Source of the DNA: Halobacillus sp. Marseille-Q1614
GTDB taxonomy: Bacteria > Bacillota > Bacilli > Bacillales > Halobacillaceae
DNA: 64,000 nt
Assembly (NCBI RefSeq): GCF_902809865.1
Contig: NZ_CADDWH010000002.1
Location: 1 to 64,000, forward strand
Direction: 5' to 3'
Of the stretch, positions 48,866-57,302 are shown piece after piece; position 1 is the stretch's first letter; the number at the start of each line of letters is the position of its first letter. A program made the position numbers and the translations under genes. The notes under the pieces were generated by a model, which saw nothing but the letters and a program-made list of their open reading frames with translations, was not told the DNA's origin and did no database searches.

Positions 48866-49402
48866 ATGAAAAAAGCCCCTTGGATCATCACCGTTATTCT
48901 TGTGGTATTTCTGCTTGTGGTGACCCAAAATAATCAAGAATTGAAAAAAGAACGAACAGAAGCTCAACAAAAAGTTCAAGCTCTGGAAAAAGAGCAAGAA
49001 AATCAAGAGAATCGCCCTTCCGACGTTCCTTCTACGGATACCATTCATGAAGAAGCTGGGGATGCAGCTGAACAATTTGTAGAAGCCTACTTTGAATACA
49101 ACGGGAATCCTATTGAAAAAGACGTTCGTCCATATGTCACAGATCAACTCATGAAGGATTTAAGTTTTGAAGACACGGCAAAAGATGGAGAGTACGAGAG
49201 TGAGAGTATCGAATCCAATGTGCAAGAATTAGACGTTTATTACGGGGAGTATTCAAGCTCCCAACAGACCGTATTTATGACATTTACGAATGTACTTTCT
49301 TTTAATGGAGTCCCCAGTGATGCAAAATCCATATTGAAAGTTGATATGATTGAGGAAAATGGAGAATGGAAAGCCGACGCTATGGAGTTTAATCAGTATT
49401 GA
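48866..49402 (+). CDS. Membrane-anchored conjugation protein (178 aa)
   Basis: ATG 48866 follows TAGGAGGGAATTT. One N-terminal membrane helix (PWIITVILVVFLLVVTQNNQ), a coiled coil (ELKKERTEAQQKVQALEKEQ) and an NTF2-like external domain (AAEQFVEAYFEYNGNPIEKD, SSQQTVFMTFTNVLSFNGV, ILKVDMIEENGEWKADAMEF). Architecture resembles a second, smaller VirB8/TcpC-like component. It is the last structural gene of the operon; the exact role is not known. Confidence 0.65.
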   Translation: MKKAPWIITVILVVFLLVVTQNNQELKKERTEAQQKVQALEKEQENQENRPSDVPSTDTIHEEAGDAAEQFVEAYFEYNGNPIEKDVRPYVTDQLMKDLSFEDTAKDGEYESESIESNVQELDVYYGEYSSSQQTVFMTFTNVLSFNGVPSDAKSILKVDMIEENGEWKADAMEFNQY

Positions 49403-49411
49403 TGGACAGAA

Positions 49412-49429
49412 CCGTCACTTAAGTGACGG
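49412..49429. promoter_or_regulatory. Perfect 18-bp palindrome before the AbrB-like gene
   Basis: CCGTCACTTAAGTGACGG has a plain two-fold axis and no loop, so an operator is more likely than a terminator. It lies 35 bases before the ATG. Confidence 0.5.
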
Positions 49430-49464
49430 GGTATAAAACTTAAGTTTTGAAAGGAGTAGCAACA

Positions 49465-49743
49465 ATGAAAAGCACAGGAATTGTACGTAAGATTGATGAA
49501 TTAGGACGAGTGGTCATTCCAAAGGAATTAAGAAGAACTCTGGATATGAATATCAAAGACCCTATAGAAATTTTTGTGGATCATGACCAAGTGATTCTGC
49601 AGAAATATAAGGTTCAAACGGCTTGTGCGGTCACAGGAGAAATTACACCTTATAACCAAAAGTTTGAAGGGGACATTTGGTTGAGTCCTAAAGGGATACG
49701 TATTCTTGCGGATGAATTAGAAAAAAACAATGTAACCAATTAA
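49465..49743 (+). CDS. AbrB-family transition-state-like regulator
   Basis: 92 residues from ATG 49465 (AAAGGAGTAGCAACA). The N-terminal swapped-hairpin DNA-binding domain is standard (STGIVRKIDELGRVVIPKEL, RRTLDMNIKDPIEIFVDHDQ), followed by CAVTGEITPYNQKFEGDIWL. Very close in design to AbrB/Abh. Position at the end of the transfer operon suggests feedback on transfer genes; the palindrome 49412-49429 is a candidate operator. Confidence 0.88.
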   Translation: MKSTGIVRKIDELGRVVIPKELRRTLDMNIKDPIEIFVDHDQVILQKYKVQTACAVTGEITPYNQKFEGDIWLSPKGIRILADELEKNNVTN

Positions 49744-49756
49744 GTGTTTTTAGGAA

Positions 49757-49817
49757 GCTCTGTGTTGAAGTGAGAAAGGGGATTGTCCATGAAACGCCTT
49801 TTCGATGCAACACAGAG
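49757..49817. repeat. Inverted repeat after the AbrB-like gene
   Basis: GCTCTGTGTTG (49757-49767) and CAACACAGAGC (49807-49817) separated by ~40 bases. A short frame inside it (MKRLFDATQSA from 49790) has a ribosome site but is too short to call. Confidence 0.5.
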
Positions 49818-49908
49818 CGCCTGAAATACATACCGTTTATACCATTTATGTAATATCATGCTCATTCATTAATGTGAAAATAAATTTATACATTTTAGGA
49901 GGGAACCA

Positions 49909-50205
49909 ATGAGTTTCAATGATTGGTATAAAGAACGATTGGAAAAGCAGATCGGTGAAGGATATGACAAAAGAAAAAAGTTTGACCAGTTCATGTTTTA
50001 TTTCTTAATCTTTAACTCCATTTTGGTGATTTTGCTTTCTATACTTTATAGGGAATTTGCTGTTCTGTTTCTTCTTTTCTTGCTGGTTACATGGGGGTTA
50101 TTTTTCATGACAAAATGGATGAATAATGTTTTGCGAAATAAAGCCGAAAAAGACTTAGCTAAATTTCAAGAAAAGGAAAGAAAACATAAAAAAGCATTGA
50201 AATAA
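49909..50205 (+). CDS. Small membrane protein (98 aa)
   Basis: ATG 49909 follows TTTAGGAGGGAACCA. Two membrane helices (FMFYFLIFNSILVILLSILY and FAVLFLLFLLVTWGLFFMTK) between amphipathic charged ends (NDWYKERLEKQIGEGYDKRK, AEKDLAKFQEKERKHKKALK). No family recognised; location between the transfer operon and the defence island gives no clear hint. Confidence 0.6.
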   Translation: MSFNDWYKERLEKQIGEGYDKRKKFDQFMFYFLIFNSILVILLSILYREFAVLFLLFLLVTWGLFFMTKWMNNVLRNKAEKDLAKFQEKERKHKKALK

Positions 50206-50401
50206 AGGGCTATAATAGATAATTTCTTATATAACATTATTACATTTGTACAGTATCACATAAATGTAATAATGTTTTTTTGTAATAAAGAGAGTCACCT
50301 TCGTAGACCTCGCTTAATTTTAATAAACGGTAAGAAAAAATTAATAGGATAACTGGTACAATGGTATTATATGGGAAGTTTAGTGGAAAGGAGAAAAATT
50401 T

Positions 50402-51838
50402 ATGACCGTTGGAATTTCAAATTACGAGATATATTTAGATGATACATTGAGCTACTTGAAACGTTACATTGTAGATATGAAAAGTAGACCTATATTATTT
50501 GTAGGTTCAGGTTTCTCTCGTAGATACATAGGTTCACCAAGCTGGATAGGTTTGTTGGAGCAACTAATAAATGAAAACCCCAATATCAGTTTGCCTATTG
50601 AATATTTTATTCAAGAACATGAGGGAGATAATGCAGCAATTGCCTCTGAACTGGTTGAATATTATCGGAATTATGCTTGGGAAAATCGCGAAAATGAAAG
50701 TCTGTTCCCCCCAGAGTTATTTACATCAAGATCAAAAAGTATATTTCTAAAACATAAGATATCTACGATCTTGAAAGACTTAACCGATAAGTTTGACCTT
50801 GATGTAAATGAATGGAGAGAAGAAATTAAATTAATAAGAAGACTTAATCCGCAAGCATTAATTACTACTAATTATGATACCCTCCTTGAGAAATTGTTCC
50901 CAAAATACGAAGCCATTGTGGGTCAAAAAGTTATACGTGAGAAAAAGGCTACAGACATAGGACATATTTTGAAAATACATGGATCGGTTGAAGATTTAAG
51001 TGGAATAGTCATAGAGAAACAAGATTATAAAAACTTTTTTGAAAAGCAAATTTATCTTATAGCGAAGTTGTTCACTTACTTCATGGAGCATCCAGTTATA
51101 TTTATTGGGTACGGTTTAAATGACGATAATATTAAGTCCATTTTATATAATGTTAAACAAATACTAGATGCTGAAACTGAACCAATAATTCCAAATATGT
51201 GGTTTATAGATTGGAGTGAGAATCCAATAAATAATGAATCAACACCACCTCAAGAAAAATCAATATCGGTTGGTAATGGAGAGTCTGTTAGAGTAAATTA
51301 TATTAGGCTGCACACCTATGAAAAGCTATATGAGACTTTATATCAAGACTCAGTTGATATAGAGAAGTTAAAGCAAATTGAAGAAACTGTTTATAATGTA
51401 GTAAAGAGTGATACTATTACGAATTTAGAGGTTGATATTGCCAGTTTAAGACATCTAACTGACAGGGAGAATTTCTTAAATTCATTTACTACCTCTACCG
51501 AAGGTGGTCATGAAGGAGTAAGGTCATTTGTAACATTTGCTGATATAACAGACCCTAACCAATTGGCATCACAGTTTTGTTTAACGGCTACAGAACTTTG
51601 TAAGAGAGTTTATGATAATGATCGTTCTTATTGGTCCTATGCTTACGAGCTTATTAATAAAGTAGATGCACAAGTAGGTATAAATTTAAGGGAATCCAAT
51701 AATGCTTATCATGTTCGTTTGGAAGGTGTAAGTAGATATTCATTAGAAATGGTGTCCTTGTTAAAAAAAGTGAAGGATAGAGAACCTTACACAATTACTA
51801 TTCAAGGGGAGGAAGTATCTTACCCACCTATAGAATAG
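50402..51838 (+). CDS. SIR2-domain protein, probable anti-phage NADase
   Basis: 478 residues. Residues ~30-270 are a SIR2-like NAD-binding domain: ILFVGSGFSRRYIGSPSWIG (glycine-rich loop), PQALITTNYDTLLEKLF (NYD), HILKIHGSVEDLSGIV (catalytic His) and PVIFIGYGLNDDNIKSIL. Such prokaryotic SIR2_2 proteins (ThsA, DSR and related) usually deplete NAD+ on phage infection. The C-terminal ~200 residues (DREPYTITIQGEEVSYPPIE at the end) are of unknown fold and would be the sensor. ATG 50402 follows GAAAGGAGAAAAATTT. It stands alone, so this is a single-gene system or lacks its partner. The gene is noticeably richer in AT codons than the transfer operon. Confidence 0.8.
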   Translation: MTVGISNYEIYLDDTLSYLKRYIVDMKSRPILFVGSGFSRRYIGSPSWIGLLEQLINENPNISLPIEYFIQEHEGDNAAIASELVEYYRNYAWENRENESLFPPELFTSRSKSIFLKHKISTILKDLTDKFDLDVNEWREEIKLIRRLNPQALITTNYDTLLEKLFPKYEAIVGQKVIREKKATDIGHILKIHGSVEDLSGIVIEKQDYKNFFEKQIYLIAKLFTYFMEHPVIFIGYGLNDDNIKSILYNVKQILDAETEPIIPNMWFIDWSENPINNESTPPQEKSISVGNGESVRVNYIRLHTYEKLYETLYQDSVDIEKLKQIEETVYNVVKSDTITNLEVDIASLRHLTDRENFLNSFTTSTEGGHEGVRSFVTFADITDPNQLASQFCLTATELCKRVYDNDRSYWSYAYELINKVDAQVGINLRESNNAYHVRLEGVSRYSLEMVSLLKKVKDREPYTITIQGEEVSYPPIE

Positions 51839-52241
51839 AAAGAGGAAGCGTATTATTTATAATGGCGACTCCGTGGCTGAACCCCCCTAATCTTTTCAGT
51901 GTTAGCTTTTTCCATGTATTCTGTTTTGTGAATGGTATCGTATAAATATTCGTAATTGACTTCCTGTAAGATGGATTATGTAATCCGGGAACAGAGTGTA
52001 AAGGTTGATAACAGTTAGTTTTTGAAAATTAATAAAAAAATTCCATACATGATTTTATACATCGTTGATTTGGCGGGGTTTTTAGGTGAAGTGTTCGCCT
52101 GTACCTCGTCAATTTTTTGTATATTTTAATCTGGAATCTCTCTGAAATTATTTAACTTATATTGTAAATATAGGGCTATTTTACCTGTTATAATATAAGA
52201 GGTAGATTTCATCAATATATAAATTGAAAGAAGGTAATTTT
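51839..52241. other. Intergenic stretch after the SIR2 gene
   Basis: No gene supported. AT-rich with a GC-richer patch near 52065-52110 (GGCGGGGTTTTTAGG) that may be a weak terminator. Confidence 0.4.
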
Positions 52242-53032
52242 ATGGTGGATTATCTTTACCATTACACAAATTTAGAAACGTTGAAACTTATCTTAAATAA
52301 CAAAACCTTTAGGTTATCTAGCTTGAGTAAGATGATGATTTAGAAGAGGGAGAAACAGAAGATATTCAAAAGTTGGGGAGGTTTGTTTATATAAGCAGTT
52401 GGACAAGCAATTCCAACGAGTCGCTTCTTCTATGGAACTATTCAAGAGGAAATGATGGTATTAGATTAAGAATGAAACCTGATATTTTTAAAACGGAGAG
52501 AATAAGAGGTAATTTTAGTTTGCACGGTGAACCAATAGAAAGAGATGATGAATATAATATAGGTTTATGGGATTTGATGAAAAGAGAAAACATTTCGTTC
52601 GTTCCTTCTACTGTAGATTTATTTAGGGTTACATATACTGATCAAGATTATTTGTTAAAACCAAAAGTTTTCAGAACCTTTCCTGGAGGGCACTTTGAAA
52701 TAAGGACAAAAGATTTAGGAATTTTTAAAAGAGTGGAATGGGAGGAACAGCGAGAATGGAGATACAGGTTACGTTCATACCCTTTTAATATAAAGGAGAT
52801 TAAAAATATAAATAGATTGAGTAATCGTAGAGAACTTTTTCTGGAAAAATTAAGAACTAGACAAGAAAGGGAATTTATTGATTTACCACTAAAAGAAGAA
52901 GCTTTTGAAGATTTACAAATCTTGTGTAGCCCTCTTATGTCCCCTGATAGCAAAAAAGAATTAAATGAAATATTAGCTAAGTATGCACCTGATTCTGTTG
53001 TAGTGGACAGTAAATTACGTATTAGAATTTAG
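52242..53032 (+). pseudogene. DUF2971 protein, frameshifted
   Basis: ATG 52242 opens a frame MVDYLYHYTNLETLKLILNN, KTFRLSSLSK that stops at TAG 52340. The expected continuation appears in another frame right there (DDDLEEGETEDIQKLGRFVY, then ISSWTSNSNESLLLWNYS) and runs to 53032. Together they give a complete ~260-residue DUF2971 protein, a family common in phage-defence islands. The break falls in GATGATGATTT around 52330-52337, so a small indel (natural, or a sequencing error) explains it. Ribosome site GAAAGAAGG. Confidence 0.75.
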
Positions 53033-53098
53033 GAGCTATTCAGCTGAAACACATTCTTGAAGAGTCTGTTTTTTTATTGAAAAAAATGGAATGTCAGA

Positions 53099-53114
53099 AT
53101 GCTAATGCCTTTAT
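53099..53114 (+). repeat. Direct repeat, left copy, flanking the XRE gene
   Basis: ATGCTAATGCCTTTAT, repeated identically at 53592-53607. The pair brackets the XRE regulator gene. Confidence 0.75.
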
Positions 53115-53173
53115 GGGGTCTGTATTTTTAAGCTGCAATCCCGCCTTGCGATAAAATTAGGAGGGGTGATGAT

Positions 53174-53530
53174 ATGAATATAGATGAAACAGTGGGCGCT
53201 AATATCAAGAAATACCGTAAGATGAGGCGAATGACGCAGAAAGAGCTTGGAGATTTGATCGGGGTGAAACACAATACAATTTCACAATATGAGAAAGGTA
53301 GGAATGCCCCGGAGCCAAATATGATATTTGCGATTGCCAAAGCTTTAGAAATCACGGTGAGTGATTTATTTCCGGAAACCACAAAGACGATGGTTAACGG
53401 ATTGAATGATGAGCAACGAGAGTTCCTGTGTCAAGTAATAGAAAAAGCCCACGCTTTAGATGAGGAGGGCCGGAAGGATTTCTTCAAAAACATCAGGTTC
53501 GCAGTCGAATACTTCGATAGGAATGATTGA
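53174..53530 (+). CDS. XRE-family transcriptional regulator
   Basis: 118 residues. A standard Cro/CI helix-turn-helix covers residues 5-65 (VGANIKKYRKMRRMTQKELG, DLIGVKHNTISQYEKGRNAP, FAIAKALEITVSDLF), followed by a helical C-terminal part (NDEQREFLCQVIEKAHALDE). ATG 53174 follows TAGGAGGGGTGATG. Probable local repressor in the defence island. Confidence 0.88.
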   Translation: MNIDETVGANIKKYRKMRRMTQKELGDLIGVKHNTISQYEKGRNAPEPNMIFAIAKALEITVSDLFPETTKTMVNGLNDEQREFLCQVIEKAHALDEEGRKDFFKNIRFAVEYFDRND

Positions 53531-53591
53531 CGGTACTTCCGCAGTATCATCTTTTTTGGGGTCCACTTTTAAAACTTTTTGTTATACAGGT

Positions 53592-53607
53592 ATGCTAATG
53601 CCTTTAT
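53592..53607 (+). repeat. Direct repeat, right copy, flanking the XRE gene
   Basis: Identical 16 bases to 53099-53114. Confidence 0.75.
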
Positions 53608-53684
53608 AAAATGCTGAACTACTAAAACTTTAGCAAGATATGCGAGACTTTTAAAAGTAAAAAAGAACCAATGGAGGAATTAAT

Positions 53685-54560
53685 TTGGGGAATGAAGAAG
53701 TGGAAGAAAAAAATAAAATATTAAAAAACCCTAGAATGAAAACAGTAAAAAGACTCTTTTCTTTATCACAAAATCAGTGTGCATTTTCGAAATGCACAGA
53801 GTCTTTAGTTACACCTGAAGGAAAAGTTACCGGAAAAATATGTCATATAAAAGCGCGAAATGAACGTGGACCAAGATATGATCCATTACAAAGTGATGAA
53901 GAACGCCATGGATTTGAAAATTTAATTATATTGTGTCCTACGCACCACGATATCATTGATGATGATGAAAAATCATATACTGTTGAAAGACTAATAGAAA
54001 TTAAAAAAGAACATGAAAATAAATCTAATAATCCTATAGATGCCGACACCGATACTATCAATGCATTCATTCAGAACATTTATACTAATAATGAAATTAA
54101 TATTGAATACAAATTTCAAAATAACAGTCAAATTGCTCAAACTATAATAAATTATACAGTCCTGGATACCCCCAATAAGAATGTCAGGGTCAGTTGTAAT
54201 AGAGTAAAAATAAACATTGAGCAGATTAGAAATGACCTAGCTCAAAGACAAAACATAAATGCAGTAATTTACACCCCCCTAAGAAATATAGATCGAGAAA
54301 AATACTATAGTGAGATTTCTGAATACTTAAATATCGAAGACTCAACAACTTTTATTTCATTTTATGAAAAAGTTGATGAACTTAATGAATTTCTTAAAGG
54401 GTTTATAAAATTCAGTCAAGATAAAGGATTTCAGCTAGGAACTCCAGTTGCACACGCGGGTTTTAATTACAGAAAAAAGAGCTACTTTTCCTTTATAGAA
54501 GAACTTTATAATGAAGATGTTAATAGTTTACTTCAAAGACTTCTGATATTAGGGCACTAA
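53685..54560 (+). CDS. HNH endonuclease-domain protein
   Basis: 291 residues from TTG 53685 behind TGGAGGAATTAAT. Residues ~30-110 contain an HNH fold: LSQNQCAFSKCTESLVTPEG (two Cys), GKICHIKARNERGPRYDPLQ (first His), GFENLIILCPTHHDIIDDDE (Asn, Cys and His of the metal site). The C-terminal ~170 residues are helical and unrecognised. This layout (HNH effector plus variable domain) is common in anti-phage nucleases. The SIR2, DUF2971 and XRE neighbours support a defence role. Confidence 0.78.
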   Translation: MGNEEVEEKNKILKNPRMKTVKRLFSLSQNQCAFSKCTESLVTPEGKVTGKICHIKARNERGPRYDPLQSDEERHGFENLIILCPTHHDIIDDDEKSYTVERLIEIKKEHENKSNNPIDADTDTINAFIQNIYTNNEINIEYKFQNNSQIAQTIINYTVLDTPNKNVRVSCNRVKINIEQIRNDLAQRQNINAVIYTPLRNIDREKYYSEISEYLNIEDSTTFISFYEKVDELNEFLKGFIKFSQDKGFQLGTPVAHAGFNYRKKSYFSFIEELYNEDVNSLLQRLLILGH

Positions 54561-54718
54561 CTTAACTATAGCCTGTCTCTAATTAGGATCAGGCTACCTT
54601 TGAGGTTCATAATAAAAAACTTAAATATTTCTCAATTAATCTCTAAAATTTTAATTATGTATGTTAAACACCTATCAATTCGGAAAAATTAATACCTATT
54701 GCCCAAAGGAGGAATAAT

Positions 54719-55783
54719 ATGACAAAATTGTACATTTTATTAACTGTGGTTTTGCTGCTGTTTTCATTTCAAAATGTTGTAGAGGCCCATTCAGGAAGAA
54801 CAGATAGTAATGGTGGTCATAACTGTACTGAAAAATCCATAGCAAAAGGTCTTTGTACAGGTTATCACTATCATAATGGAGGAAGTTCGTCATCAAGTAG
54901 CAGTTCTTCTTCTAATACATCTATTCCTACTACTGAGCCAGAAGAGCCTGTTGGCCCTACGCCGGAAGAAATTGCAGATCAGGAGAAGAATGAGGGTGAA
55001 GAAGATGGTTATGCAGCTGGTTTATCTGATGGATATAATGAAACAGATGAGAGTAATACAACAACCACTGGTTCAGATGCCTATGAAGATGGATACACAG
55101 CTGGTTATCAAAAGGGGATAAAAGAAGGTAGAAAAAAACTGAATCATGAAAAAGAAGAAGCTTTTAAGACTGGGTATGATGCAGCTAAGGAAGGTTTAAA
55201 TACTGAAGTACCTGAAGCTTATATAGGAAGTGATTTGGTTCAAGCTTCGTATAAAGAAGGATATGAAAAAGGAATATCCGAGATTGAAGAAGTAAAAAAA
55301 GAGGAATATTACACCCTGGGCAATGAAGACGGAAAAAAAGATAAAAACAATGAACCAAACGATATAAAAGATATTTATTTAGATTCATATAAAGATGGTT
55401 ATGAAAAGGGGCAGCAAGAACTAAAAGATAAATATGTCAACCAAGGTTATGAGGCAGCTTATACAATGCTAAAATATGAAAGCCCAACATTAGATAAAGA
55501 AAAGTATGAAGGTTGGTACAAAGAGGGTTTTGACTCAAACCAAGAAATAAAGGAAATTAAAAATGAAGCACATGAATTAGGATTAAGTGGTGCTACATAT
55601 GAATTACCCCATGAATATGAAAAAGCTGAAGTTCTATATGAACACTATTACGATAGTGGAAAGAAAGAATACGACAAGGAGAAAAGAGAAGATAACCAAA
55701 AGGCTGCAGGTGGTATGGGGGTAGTTGTTTTAGGATGGCTAGTTAGAAGGTTTTATGTTGCAAGAAAAACAATCAACAATTAA
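54719..55783 (+). CDS. Secreted YHYH-domain protein with tyrosine/glycine repeats
   Basis: 354 residues. A signal peptide (LYILLTVVLLLFSFQNVVEA) is followed by a YHYH domain (HSGRTDSNGGHNCTEKSIAK, GLCTGYHYHNGG), a serine/proline linker, then a long acidic region with about ten degenerate repeats of the type DGY-x-x-G-Y-x-K-G (YEDGYTAGYQKGIKEG, YKEGYEKGISE, YKDGYEKGQQE). A C-terminal hydrophobic stretch (MGVVVLGWLVRRFY) may anchor it in the membrane. Likely a cell-surface protein binding metal or ligand; role unknown. A small basic protein gene follows. Confidence 0.7.
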   Translation: MTKLYILLTVVLLLFSFQNVVEAHSGRTDSNGGHNCTEKSIAKGLCTGYHYHNGGSSSSSSSSSSNTSIPTTEPEEPVGPTPEEIADQEKNEGEEDGYAAGLSDGYNETDESNTTTTGSDAYEDGYTAGYQKGIKEGRKKLNHEKEEAFKTGYDAAKEGLNTEVPEAYIGSDLVQASYKEGYEKGISEIEEVKKEEYYTLGNEDGKKDKNNEPNDIKDIYLDSYKDGYEKGQQELKDKYVNQGYEAAYTMLKYESPTLDKEKYEGWYKEGFDSNQEIKEIKNEAHELGLSGATYELPHEYEKAEVLYEHYYDSGKKEYDKEKREDNQKAAGGMGVVVLGWLVRRFYVARKTINN

Positions 55784-55796
55784 GGGGGGAAGAGTA

Positions 55797-56009
55797 TTGG
55801 GTATATATAGAACAGTTTGTTATAAAGTTGAAGATCTCTTTATTAGAATGATGAGTCGCAATCAAAACTCTGAAGAAATTAAACAAAAAGTTATTGACTA
55901 TCGAAATCAAAAGGAGATGGATAAAAGAAGAAAAAGACAGGAATTAAAGGCTAATCAGGATAAAAAACTAAAAATTAACGAACAAAAAAGGGCTGATAAG
56001 GAAGCGTAA
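55797..56009 (+). CDS. Small basic protein downstream of the YHYH gene (70 aa)
   Basis: TTG 55797 follows TAAGGGGGGAAGAGTA. LGIYRTVCYKVEDLFIRMMS is followed by a very charged helix (EIKQKVIDYRNQKEMDKRRK, RQELKANQDKKLKINEQKRA). It overlaps nothing and is probably co-transcribed with the YHYH gene. Not recognised. Confidence 0.5.
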   Translation: MGIYRTVCYKVEDLFIRMMSRNQNSEEIKQKVIDYRNQKEMDKRRKRQELKANQDKKLKINEQKRADKEA

Positions 56010-56027
56010 GAAAAAGGATTTATTACT

Positions 56028-56603
56028 TTAATGTTCAGGTTTTAAATTCTGGCGTTCAGTTAGGTATCTATAAAAGGTAGCCCTACTTACTTCAGTAGCC
56101 ATCAATATCTCGTTAATGCTATATTCCTTACTATCATACATGCGAAAGGCCATATCCAATTTGGATTGGTCTTTTTTGGGTCTACCTCCTTTTCTTCCCC
56201 TAGCTCTTGCAGCATTCAATCCGGACTTCGTTCGTTCAGATATAATGTCACGTTCAAACTGCGCTAATCCACTAAAAATTGTGAACACTAATTTTCCCAT
56301 CGCTGTTGTAGTATCAATATTTTCATTAATGGATACAAAGTTGATGCCATTATCCTGGAAGTTGTTGATTAGATCTACCAAGTGTTTTGTGCTACGACCT
56401 ATTCGATCAAGTTTATAAACGACCACAGTATCTCCATCCCGTAGATACTTCATCATTTCCGTGAATGCCGGCCGATCTTTTTTCGTTCCCGTTATTTTTT
56501 CTGAATAGATATTTTTCTCTTCCACACCGTATTTCTTTAACGCGTCAAACTGCATATGTAAATTTTGATCTTTTGTACTGACTCGGGCATACCCAAATAA
56601 CAT
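56028..56603 (-). CDS. Serine recombinase (resolvase/invertase family)
   Basis: 191 residues. The catalytic domain is complete: FGYARVSTKDQNLHMQFDAL (nucleophile Ser in RVS), GTKKDRPAFTEMMKYLRDGD, VVYKLDRIGRSTKHLVDLIN (catalytic Arg), FSGLAQFERDIISERTKSGL. The C-terminal helix-turn-helix (INEILMATEVSRATFYRYLT) follows GRKGGRPKKD. It could resolve plasmid multimers or belong to a transposon; no transposase is visible next to it. ATG 56603 follows AAGGAGTTACAAAAT. Confidence 0.92.
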   Translation of the reverse strand: MLFGYARVSTKDQNLHMQFDALKKYGVEEKNIYSEKITGTKKDRPAFTEMMKYLRDGDTVVVYKLDRIGRSTKHLVDLINNFQDNGINFVSINENIDTTTAMGKLVFTIFSGLAQFERDIISERTKSGLNAARARGRKGGRPKKDQSKLDMAFRMYDSKEYSINEILMATEVSRATFYRYLTERQNLKPEH

Positions 56604-56807
56604 ATTTTGTAACTCCTTTTTGAATTTCGTTAATTATATATTATCAAAAAGGTTATTTGATGTACATATTGATACTTTGTTTTTGATACGACTTTTGAAA
56701 CTGGATTTGTAATATAAAGAGATATATTTTTAATTATTGAGTGCTCGTTATCAAAAACGAACGTTTTTGAAACGATTAGTAAATGAAAAATCTTTCAGAA
56801 GAGAGGG

Positions 56808-56871
56808 TTTATCTCGAACTCAAGTCTTTAAGATAAGGGCAGTTATCTTGAAGACTTGAGTTCGAGATAAA
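56808..56871. repeat. Second dispersed repeat family, copy R1 (perfect inverted repeat)
   Basis: Arms 56808-56828 and 56851-56871 are perfect over 21 bases (TTTATCTCGAACTCAAGTCTT) with an inner stem AAGATA/TATCTT and the sequence AGGGCAGT in the loop. Confidence 0.85.
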
Positions 56872-57006
56872 AGGAAATACTCCGAGTTTTTTATCTTTTC
56901 AAATTAAATATTCTAGTAGGGAAAATTCCCATTTTGTAGAATATAGTACATAAGAGGTATCGGTTTCATCCTTCCAGATAGATCGGTTAATGGTCTTTCA
57001 AAATAA

Positions 57007-57052
57007 GTTATCTCGATATCAAGCCTTGTGGTTAAGGGTGATTATCTAATAA
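57007..57052. repeat. Second repeat family, copy R2
   Basis: TTATCTCGATATCAAGCCTT followed by TTAAGGGTGATTATCTAATAA, the common order of TATCTCGA, AAG-CTT, GGG and GATTAT. Confidence 0.6.
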
Positions 57053-57185
57053 AAATAGGAAGTTTGGATTTTATTTATCTGTAATTTTACATATTCTTTA
57101 GAAGAGGCTACAAAATTATACTAGAATATAATTTGAGAGATTGTTTTTTAACATATTTCCGTATTAAGGAGAGGTGGTCAGTGTT

Positions 57186-57278
57186 ATGGATTTTATGATT
57201 GAATTACTTGGCTTACAAGAAGGCTGGATTGAGAATAGAAGGTTCATTGTTTCTAACCTCTATAAATATTATATTTAA
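57186..57278 (+). CDS. Possible 30-aa peptide upstream of the RsbR-like gene
   Basis: ATG 57186 lies 12 bases after AAGGAGAG. The peptide MDFMIELLGLQEGWIENRRF, then IVSNLYKYYI, ends 24 bases before the RsbR-like start. It may be a leader peptide; otherwise unrecognised. Confidence 0.3.
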   Translation: MDFMIELLGLQEGWIENRRFIVSNLYKYYI

Positions 57279-57302
57279 AAAATAGAGAAAGGGGCGAGAC
57301 CT

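Larger units (their letters stand above)
56604..57185. other. Intergenic region with two second-family repeats
   Basis: No gene supported apart from the short frame at 57186. It holds repeat copies R1 (56808-56871) and R2 (57007-57048). Confidence 0.45.
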
